From Bacteroidales bacterium (GTDB lineage Bacteria; Bacteroidota; Bacteroidia; Bacteroidales; VadinHA17), in contig JADGPV010000064.1 in the NCBI GenBank assembly GCA_017882245.1, forward strand, positions 1 to 7,039: a DNA stretch of 7,039 nt. Direction: 5' to 3'. How positions within the stretch are numbered: position 1 is the stretch's first letter; each line of letters starts with the position of its first letter. The notes under the pieces were generated by a model, which worked only from the letters and a program-made list of their open reading frames with translations, ran no database searches and was not told the DNA's origin. Below are positions 1 through 4,739 of the stretch, one piece after another. Position numbers and translations under genes: made by a program.

Positions 1-169
1 CATCTGGATCTTTGGTTCTAGATGGACATTCTTCAATAATTTGATGGTCTACGACCATCTGTGTTTTGTTTCTGTTTCAATATTCTACAATAGTTTGATG
101 GTCTACGACCATCTGGATCTTTGGTTCTAGATGGACATTCTTCAATAATTTGATGGTCTACGACCATCT
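1..169. repeat. Tandem array of GATGGTC-TAC-GACCATC hairpins
   Basis: Three identical 17-bp inverted repeats (7-bp arms, 3-nt loop) lie at 43-59, 97-113 and 152-168, spaced 54 and 55 bp. Each sits at the end of a 33-bp unit (28-60, 82-114, 137-169) that differs only at two positions, with 21-22 bp between units. Positions 1-60 are repeated exactly at 110-169. The window begins with CATCT, the end of a further unit, so the array continues to the left. The spacer at 6-27 and 115-136 contains AGATGGAC, a near copy of a hairpin arm, which could pair with the preceding ACCATCT and compete with the hairpin. No open reading frame of note is present. It looks like an intergenic REP-like family; its function is unknown. 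Confidence 0.85.
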
Positions 170-178
170 ATTTTGCAT

Positions 179-281
179 CGGTCGAATTATTTACAATTAT
201 TTGATCCTCGTAGAGGATCCAATTATGGTAGAAATATGAATAACCAAAAAAAATGACCCTTGTAGAGGGTCGAATAATTTT
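179..281. repeat. Diverged members of the same hairpin family
   Basis: Two further 17-bp hairpins lie at 203-219 (GATCCTC-GTA-GAGGATC) and 255-271 (GACCCTT-GTA-GAGGGTC, with one T-G wobble). They have the same arm length, a GTA loop (the complement of the TAC loop in the array) and the same GA...TC ends. The inner arm bases differ but remain paired, so change has preserved pairing. CAATTAT flanks the first hairpin directly at 194-200 and 220-226. The sequence GGTCGAATTATTT near 180 resembles the right end and flank of the last hairpin (GGTCGAATAATTT), which suggests a decayed unit. Nothing else is recognised between here and the terminator. Confidence 0.65.
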
Positions 282-303
282 AGTTTTTAATAATAAATTC
301 TAC

Positions 304-340
304 AAAAAAACCGCCTCAGGAATTATCTGAGGCGGTTTTT
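304..340 (-). terminator. Rho-independent terminator of dnaK
   Basis: CCGCCTCAG (311-319) pairs perfectly with CTGAGGCGG (327-335) around a 7-nt loop, and the A-tract at 304-310 gives a seven-U run on the minus strand. It lies 19 bp past the dnaK stop. Because T5 follows on the plus strand too (336-340), the element is nearly symmetric and could also stop plus-strand transcripts coming out of the repeat region. Confidence 0.93.
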
Positions 341-358
341 GACATACCTCTGTTAAGA

Positions 359-2290
359 TTACTTCACTTCTTCGAAGTCAACGTCAGTGACCTGCTGGTC
401 GTCGGCGGGTTTTTTGCCGCCGGTCTCATCACCTCCCATCGGTCCTGACTGCGGTCCTGATTGCGGACCGGCCTGCTGCCCAGGGCCCTGTGCCTGCTTG
501 TACATATCTTCGGAAGCTGCCTGCCATGCGGCGTTGATCTCAGAGAGAGCGCGGTCTATGGCAGTCACATCCTGGCTCTTGTGAGCTTCGCGCAGCTGAC
601 CCAGTGCGTTCTCTATGCGACCTTTTTTGTCAGTTGGAATCTTATCGCCGTACTCCTTCAGCTGTTTCTCGGTATTGAAGATCATGCTGTCAGCAGTATT
701 GACCTTATCAGCCTTTTCTCTGGCTATCCTGTCAGAGCTCTCATTAGCCTTGGCTTCTTCGCGCATACGGCGTATCTCATCATCGCTTAGACCTGATGAG
801 GCCTCTATGCGTATCTTCTGTTCCCTGCCGGTGCCTTTGTCCTTTGCAGACACATTAAGTATACCGTTCGCATCTATGTCGAAAGTCACTTCAATCTGTG
901 GTATACCCCTCGGGGCAGGCGGGATGCCGTCGAGGTGGAACCGGCCGATGGTTTTGTTGCCTGTGGCTATCGGTCTTTCACCCTGCAGTACGTGTATCTC
1001 CACTGAAGGCTGGCTGTCGCTGGCCGTGGTGAAGGTCTCGGTCTTGCGGGTTGGTATGGTTGTGTTTGATTCAATCAGTCTTGTCATTACTCCACCCATA
1101 GTCTCTATTCCAAGAGAGAGCGGGGTGACATCAAGAAGTAGCACATCCTTTACTTCACCGGTGAGAACACCGCCCTGTATTGCGGCGCCGACGGCAACGA
1201 CCTCGTCAGGGTTTACGCCCTTTGACGGCACCCTGCCGAAGAACTTCTCAACGATCTGCTGTACGGCCGGTATACGTGTTGATCCGCCTACGAGCAACAC
1301 TTCATCAATGTCCGTGGTCTTCATTCCTGCGTCTTCAAGCGCTTTGCGACAAGGCTCTATGGTAGAGTTCATAAGCTTGTCAATCAGTTTCTCAAACTGT
1401 GCCCTTGTAAGTGTCTTAACAAGGTGTTTGGGAATACCGTTGACAGGCATAATATATGGCAGGTTGATCTCGGTTGAAGTAGCGCTTGAAAGCTCAATTT
1501 TTGCTTTCTCTGCTGCTTCCTTAAGTCTCTGCAGTGCCATCATGTCCTTGCGAAGGTCAACACCTTCCTCTTTCATGAACTCATCGGCAAGCCAGTCTAT
1601 TACGATGTTGTCGAAGTCGTCTCCGCCAAGGTGGGTATCACCGTTGGTTGATTTGACCTCAAAGACACCGTCTCCCAGTTCAAGAATGGATATATCAAAT
1701 GTTCCGCCGCCAAGGTCGAAGACAGCGATTTTCATGTCACGTGATTTTTTATCAAGACCGTATGCAAGAGATGCTGCCGTAGGTTCGTTGATGATCCTTT
1801 TTACTTTCAGACCTGCTATCTCACCAGCCTCTTTCGTTGCCTGGCGCTGTGAGTCATTAAAATATGCCGGTACAGTAATAACAGCTTCGGTGACTTCCTG
1901 GCCAAGATAATCCTCTGCAGTCTTCTTCATCTTCTGAAGTATAATAGCTGAGATCTCCTGAGGTGAATAGTTGCGGTCATCGATCTTCACCCTTGGCGTG
2001 TTATTGTCACCACGGATGATCTGATAAGTCAGTTTCTTCATCTCGTTAGTTACCTCATCGAAGCTTCTGCCCATGAAACGCTTGATGGAAGATACTGTCT
2101 TGCGGGGATTGGTGATAGCCTGCCTTTTTGCAGGGTCACCTACCTTGCGTTCGCCGTTCTCAAGAAAAGCCACCACTGAAGGGGTGGTTCTTTTACCTTC
2201 ACTGTTAGGTATTACAACAGGTTCATTGCCTTCCATAACTGCAACGCACGAGTTGGTTGTACCCAGGTCAATACCGATAATTTTTCCCAT
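359..2290 (-). CDS. dnaK: Molecular chaperone DnaK (Hsp70)
   Basis: A full-length 643-aa Hsp70, an ATP-driven cytoplasmic chaperone that normally works with DnaJ and GrpE. The ATPase domain covers roughly residues 1-385: it opens with GIDLGTTNSCVAV, and has the phosphate-2 motif DLGGGTFD, NGDTHLGGDDFD, and the adenosine motif LLVGGSTRIPAV. The conserved linker DVLLLDVTPLSLG leads to the substrate-binding domain (about 390-510), a helical lid, a Gly/Pro/Gln-rich stretch and the acidic end DVDFEEVK. The N-terminal loop present in Gram-negative DnaK is retained. Neither dnaJ nor grpE is adjacent; dnaK stands alone with its own terminator. No Shine-Dalgarno sequence precedes the ATG, and neither a TAnnTTTG box nor a CIRCE element was found upstream. 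The start is certain because MGKIIGIDLGTT is the standard N-terminus. Confidence 0.99.
   Translation of the reverse strand: MGKIIGIDLGTTNSCVAVMEGNEPVVIPNSEGKRTTPSVVAFLENGERKVGDPAKRQAITNPRKTVSSIKRFMGRSFDEVTNEMKKLTYQIIRGDNNTPRVKIDDRNYSPQEISAIILQKMKKTAEDYLGQEVTEAVITVPAYFNDSQRQATKEAGEIAGLKVKRIINEPTAASLAYGLDKKSRDMKIAVFDLGGGTFDISILELGDGVFEVKSTNGDTHLGGDDFDNIVIDWLADEFMKEEGVDLRKDMMALQRLKEAAEKAKIELSSATSTEINLPYIMPVNGIPKHLVKTLTRAQFEKLIDKLMNSTIEPCRKALEDAGMKTTDIDEVLLVGGSTRIPAVQQIVEKFFGRVPSKGVNPDEVVAVGAAIQGGVLTGEVKDVLLLDVTPLSLGIETMGGVMTRLIESNTTIPTRKTETFTTASDSQPSVEIHVLQGERPIATGNKTIGRFHLDGIPPAPRGIPQIEVTFDIDANGILNVSAKDKGTGREQKIRIEASSGLSDDEIRRMREEAKANESSDRIAREKADKVNTADSMIFNTEKQLKEYGDKIPTDKKGRIENALGQLREAHKSQDVTAIDRALSEINAAWQAASEDMYKQAQGPGQQAGPQSGPQSGPMGGDETGGKKPADDQQVTDVDFEEVK
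441..476 (-). repeat. 12-bp tandem repeat within dnaK
   Basis: Three 12-bp units (441-452, 453-464, 465-476) encode the repeating GPQS/GPQA peptide in the disordered segment before the DnaK tail. The first two units differ by one silent base; the third has diverged. The length is a multiple of three, so changes in copy number keep the frame. Confidence 0.8.
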
Positions 2291-2360
2291 TTTTATTCTG
2301 TTTTATACTTTGTAATCCTTATTGTTATCACACTTTATGACAATGATTATGCCACAGGCT

Positions 2361-2377
2361 TAATAACCGGCTTATTA
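2361..2377. promoter_or_regulatory. TAATAA-N5-TTATTA palindrome upstream of dnaK
   Basis: A perfect 6-bp inverted repeat around CCGGC, centred about 79 bp upstream of the dnaK start in the dnaK/panB divergent region. It could be an operator or a minor hairpin. It does not match CIRCE or any heat-shock element known to me, and AT-rich palindromes of this size can arise by chance. Confidence 0.3.
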
Positions 2378-2482
2378 TGAAATTATGTCATGATTAGCTG
2401 AAAATGGTTTTTTCCCGGTTATGACAAAAAGGCAGAATAAGTTCAAGAGTCTCATGTCCGACATTATCATTGTCTTATTTTG

Positions 2483-2490
2483 TAGCTTTG
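2483..2490 (+). promoter_or_regulatory. Predicted panB promoter (-7 box TAGCTTTG)
   Basis: TAGCTTTG is an exact match to the Bacteroidota -7 consensus TAnnTTTG. It predicts transcription starting near 2494-2497, giving a leader of about 20 nt before the ATG at 2514. No clear TTTG -33 box is present about 19 bp upstream. The box lies within the longer possible panB reading frame, which argues for the shorter protein. Confidence 0.6.
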
Positions 2491-2513
2491 CGGCGACAAT
2501 AATACACAGAGCT

Positions 2514-3329
2514 ATGTCAGCACAAAAAGTTGTAAAAATTGTAACCACACACGTGCTTTATGAAATGAAGCTCAAGGGTGAGAAGATAGCAATGCTCACT
2601 GCATATGATTATTCTATGGCGAAGATCCTTGATGAGGCGGGAATTGACATCATTCTCGTGGGAGACTCAGCCTCCAATGTCATGGCCGGATTTGAAACGA
2701 CACTGCCGATCACTCTTGACAACATGATCTATCATGGTGCCTCGGTGGTCAGAGGAGTCAAGCGGGCTCTTGTTATTGTCGACCTTCCGTTCGGCACATA
2801 CCAGGGTAACTCGCGTGAGGCGCTTGCATCGTCAATAAGGATAATGAAAGAGACCGGAGCCAGTGCCGTCAAGATGGAAGGCGGACGCGAGATCACCGAA
2901 TCGATTGAACGCATTCTTTCGGCCGGCATTCCTGTTATGGGTCATCTGGGCCTGACACCACAGTCAATTCATAAGTTCGGAACCTATGTCGTTCGTGCCC
3001 GTGAAGAAGAGGAAGCCAGGAAGCTTAAGGAAGACGCCAAAATAATTGAGAAGGCAGGATGTTTTGCCATTGTTCTTGAGAAGATCCCTGCTGCGCTGGC
3101 CGGGGAAGTAGCTGAGGCAGTCAAGGTACCGGTGATAGGTATTGGCGCCGGACCGCTGGTTGACGGTCAGGTTCTGGTGCTGCATGATATGCTCGGCATA
3201 AATATCGAGTTCTCCCCGCGTTTCCTGAGAAGATATCATAATCTCCATGATGAGATAAAGGGTGCGGTCCAGAGTTATATAACTGACGTGAGATCACGTA
3301 ATTTCCCGAATGATAAGGAGCAGTATTAG
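2514..3329 (+). CDS. panB: 3-methyl-2-oxobutanoate hydroxymethyltransferase (ketopantoate hydroxymethyltransferase)
   Basis: This enzyme adds a hydroxymethyl group from 5,10-methylene-tetrahydrofolate to 2-oxoisovalerate, giving ketopantoate, the first committed step toward pantothenate and coenzyme A. The 271-aa protein has the TIM-barrel signature of the family: MLTAYDYSMA, VGDSASNVMAG with the metal ligand Asp51, VVDLPFGTY with the second ligand Asp90, Lys120 in AVKMEGG, HLGLTPQS, the catalytic Glu189 in VLEKIP, and GIGAG...VDGQVLVLHDMLG. The frame stays open up to an ATG at 2421, which would add 31 residues. I prefer 2514 because family members begin just before the TTH...EMK segment, the extension is hydrophobic and unlike PanB, and a -7 promoter box lies inside it. 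No other pan gene is visible. The stop codon abuts the next gene. Confidence 0.96.
   Translation: MSAQKVVKIVTTHVLYEMKLKGEKIAMLTAYDYSMAKILDEAGIDIILVGDSASNVMAGFETTLPITLDNMIYHGASVVRGVKRALVIVDLPFGTYQGNSREALASSIRIMKETGASAVKMEGGREITESIERILSAGIPVMGHLGLTPQSIHKFGTYVVRAREEEEARKLKEDAKIIEKAGCFAIVLEKIPAALAGEVAEAVKVPVIGIGAGPLVDGQVLVLHDMLGINIEFSPRFLRRYHNLHDEIKGAVQSYITDVRSRNFPNDKEQY
3315..3320 (+). promoter_or_regulatory. Shine-Dalgarno AAGGAG inside the panB 3' end
   Basis: AAGGAG ends 9 nt before the ATG at 3330 and lies in the last codons of panB. With TAG and ATG directly adjacent (3327-3332), it points to translational coupling of the pseudouridine synthase to panB. Confidence 0.75.
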
Positions 3330-4016
3330 ATGAAAAAGAATACGCCGGCAATCCTATATGAAGACAATCATATAATCATAGTCAATAAGCGTACTTCAGA
3401 TCTTGTTCAGGGTGACGGAACCGGTGACGAGCCGCTTGACGACATTGTCAGGACATATATTAAGGAAAAATACAAGAAACCCGGTGATGTCTTTCTGGGT
3501 GTGGTACACCGGCTTGACAGGCCCGTGAGCGGTTGTGTGGTCTATGCCCGCACCTCCAAGGCACTTACAAGATTAAGTGAACTGTTCAGGACAAGGGAGG
3601 TGAAGAAGTGCTATTGGGCAATTGTCTCCGACCGGCCGCCTGCTGAAGAGGGTATACTGCGTAACTACATTAAGAAAAATGAGAAACAGAATAAGTCCTA
3701 TGTCTATGATACCGAAGTAAAGGGGTCAAAAGAGGCTGAGCTTTCATACCGTCTGGTGGGACATTCTGAAAGATACTACCTGCTGGAAGTTGATCTTCAC
3801 ACCGGCCGGCATCACCAGATCAGGGCCCAACTTGCAGCTGCGGGATGCCCTGTGAAAGGCGACCTTAAGTACGGGTCAAAGAGATCAAATGAGGGCGGAG
3901 GCATCTCGCTGCATGCCCGGAGCATTTCATTTATCCATCCTGTAAGAAATGAACAGGTGACTGTTGTGGCTCAACCACCTGATGACAAGATATGGAAGCT
4001 CTTTGCAAACATTTAG
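3330..4016 (+). CDS. RluA-family RNA pseudouridine synthase
   Basis: A 228-aa enzyme predicted to isomerise specific uridines in rRNA or tRNA to pseudouridine. It has the RluA-family catalytic motif HRLDRPVSG with the nucleophile Asp63, ARTSKAL just after it, and the later conserved motif HTGRHHQIRAQL followed by GCPVKGDLKYGS. There is no N-terminal S4 RNA-binding domain: the catalytic domain starts at once with ILYEDNHIIIVNK, so this is the short, single-domain form. The target site cannot be told from sequence. The start is secure because the ATG follows the panB stop with no gap and has AAGGAG 9 nt upstream. It is cotranscribed with panB with no obvious metabolic link. No terminator with a T-run follows on the plus strand. 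Confidence 0.95.
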   Translation: MKKNTPAILYEDNHIIIVNKRTSDLVQGDGTGDEPLDDIVRTYIKEKYKKPGDVFLGVVHRLDRPVSGCVVYARTSKALTRLSELFRTREVKKCYWAIVSDRPPAEEGILRNYIKKNEKQNKSYVYDTEVKGSKEAELSYRLVGHSERYYLLEVDLHTGRHHQIRAQLAAAGCPVKGDLKYGSKRSNEGGGISLHARSISFIHPVRNEQVTVVAQPPDDKIWKLFANI

Positions 4017-4030
4017 TCCTGTATAACCAT

Positions 4031-4064
4031 AAAAAGAGAAGAGATGCCTCTGCCGCACCTCTTC
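4031..4064 (-). terminator. Predicted terminator of the 153-aa secreted protein gene
   Basis: GAAGAG (4038-4043) pairs with CTCTTC (4059-4064), and TGC (4045-4047) with GCA (4055-4057) across one A-C mismatch. Read on the minus strand, the stem is followed by a TCTTTTT run (from the A-rich 4031-4037). On the plus strand only a C/A-rich sequence follows, so it should not act as an intrinsic terminator for the pseudouridine synthase. The gene's stop lies about 80 bp away. Confidence 0.55.
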
Positions 4065-4096
4065 CCAACCTAACCCAAAACTAACCTAATTCAACC
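4065..4096 (-). repeat. GGTT(A/G) direct repeats in the 3' region
   Basis: Read on the minus strand, GGTTGA (4096-4091), GGTTAG (4086-4081) and GGTTAG (4075-4070) occur at 10- and 11-bp steps, followed by GGTTGG (4070-4065) after only 5 bp. The motif and phasing partly echo the repeats at 4663-4701 on the other side of the 153-aa gene. This could be a second regulator site, an RNA element, or simple-sequence drift. Confidence 0.35.
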
Positions 4097-4101
4097 ACCT
4101 G

Positions 4102-4139
4102 TTAATGCTGCACCCTGGTTGCGGGCGTCCGCAGCTTAA
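4102..4139 (-). other. Structured element just after the 153-aa gene
   Basis: TTAA-T-GCTGC (4102-4111) can pair with GCAGC-TTAA (4131-4139), leaving one bulged T and a 19-nt loop. A shorter stem, GCGG (4121-4124) with CCGC (4129-4132), uses two of the same bases, so the two folds exclude each other. It begins 5 nt after the stop of the minus-strand gene and has no T-run, so it is not a terminator by itself. It could stabilise the 3' end of the mRNA. Confidence 0.35.
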
Positions 4140-4144
4140 AATTC

Positions 4145-4606
4145 CTATTTCTTCATTAATATCTTTCTTACCTCATCAAGGATAAGGTCGGCTTCCTTAG
4201 CCTTCTCTTTCGGCGCCCTGATATTTACAATAACTCCGTCTATGGAGAGATTATAGTTCACGCCCTCTTTGGCTTCCGGATTGCCGAACATCTGATTCAT
4301 TTCCCTTCCTGAAGACATACCCGGTCCGCCCATTTCTTTTTCAACGAAAACCATCTGGTCACCTTTTTCTCTGCTTTCTCTGCCATGCCATTCTTTTCCG
4401 TCTTTTGTCTCAATGATAATCCTGTCACCCTTAAAATCCAACGTATCATGAGATGTGATCGTTGTATCTTTTTCCACCCCGTTTGCATCAACGGTAACGA
4501 TGGTTACCTTCTTTTCAACCTGTTTCTTTTGCTGCGCAGACACCGTACCTGCTGCAATGAAAAGAACTGCCATAATGGCTGCTGCCGTTTTTAAACTTTT
4601 TCCCAT
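4145..4606 (-). CDS. Secreted (periplasmic) protein of unknown function, 153 aa
   Basis: I do not recognise the family. The protein starts MGKSLK, then a hydrophobic stretch (about residues 8-20) and a signal-peptidase I-like site after VSA (residue 24), so export is likely; there is no lipobox cysteine. The mature part is highly charged. It begins with a probable beta-rich section (KKVTIVTVDANGVEKDTTIT, then DRIIIETKDGKEW), passes a Gly/Met-rich stretch (GGPGMSSGREMNQMFG) and ends with a short conserved-looking strand (NLSIDGVIVNI) and a charged amphipathic helix (about 132-153). There are no cysteines and no LTxxQ motifs as in CpxP or Spy. It diverges from the kinase/regulator operon and shares its control region, so it may be a target or a periplasmic modulator of that system; this is inference. 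No Shine-Dalgarno is visible. Confidence 0.85.
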   Translation of the reverse strand: MGKSLKTAAAIMAVLFIAAGTVSAQQKKQVEKKVTIVTVDANGVEKDTTITSHDTLDFKGDRIIIETKDGKEWHGRESREKGDQMVFVEKEMGGPGMSSGREMNQMFGNPEAKEGVNYNLSIDGVIVNIRAPKEKAKEADLILDEVRKILMKK

Positions 4607-4634
4607 TCGTTTCGTCTGAGTTGGATTGATGATA

Positions 4635-4642
4635 CAAAAATA
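4635..4642 (-). promoter_or_regulatory. Predicted promoter of the 153-aa gene (-7 box TATTTTTG)
   Basis: On the minus strand TATTTTTG matches TAnnTTTG exactly and predicts a start near 4631, a leader of about 25 nt. There is no TTTG at the -33 position. Instead, the first GGTTAAA repeat (4663-4669) lies there, as expected for a promoter that relies on an activator. Confidence 0.65.
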
Positions 4643-4662
4643 AACCTTAAAATCCGACTGGT

Positions 4663-4701
4663 GGTTAAAGTGAGGTTAAAACTGGTTAACAAAAAGTTAA
4701 A
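4663..4701. promoter_or_regulatory. Four phased GGTTAAA direct repeats, probable response-regulator operator
   Basis: GGTTAAA (4663-4669), GGTTAAA (4674-4680), GGTTAAC (4684-4690) and AGTTAAA (4695-4701) occur at 11-, 10- and 11-bp steps, all in one orientation and so on one face of the helix. They lie between two divergent -7 boxes, about -34 to -72 from the secreted-protein start and about -39 to -77 from the kinase start. Tandem half-sites with about 11-bp period are typical of OmpR/PhoB-family regulators, and one is encoded in the adjacent operon. That this particular regulator binds here is inferred. Confidence 0.65.
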
Positions 4702-4706
4702 ACGAT

Positions 4707-4735
4707 TTTCAGGCTTATTAATATATGTAATTTTG
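4707..4735 (+). promoter_or_regulatory. Predicted promoter of the kinase/regulator operon
   Basis: TAATTTTG (4728-4735) matches the TAnnTTTG -7 box exactly, and TTTC (4707-4710), one mismatch from the TTTG -33 box, lies 17 bp upstream. Only 4 bases separate the box from the ATG at 4740, so transcription would begin at or next to the start codon. Confidence 0.7.
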
Positions 4736-4739
4736 TGTC

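Noticed and set aside
1..169. CRISPR-like repeat/spacer pattern (33-bp repeats, 21-22-bp spacers)
   Set aside because: The spacers are too short, one spacer is duplicated exactly, the repeats vary, the hairpin fills most of the repeat, and no cas genes are near.
615..1910. 431-codon open frame on the plus strand opposite dnaK
   Set aside because: It is a shadow of dnaK codon bias; long open frames antisense to hsp70 genes are a known artefact. It shows no domain, signal or start context, while the minus strand encodes a full DnaK.
2304..2312. TATACTTTG as a plus-strand promoter box
   Set aside because: The spacing is one base too long for TAnnTTTG, and it lies about 200 bp upstream of panB, which has an exact box much closer.
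2323..2344. Imperfect inverted repeat TTGT...ACAA upstream of dnaK
   Set aside because: The arms are short and mismatched with a long AT-rich centre; this is expected by chance.
4038..4064. Terminator for the plus-strand pseudouridine synthase
   Set aside because: The stem is followed by C/A-rich sequence on that strand; the U-run exists only in the minus-strand reading.
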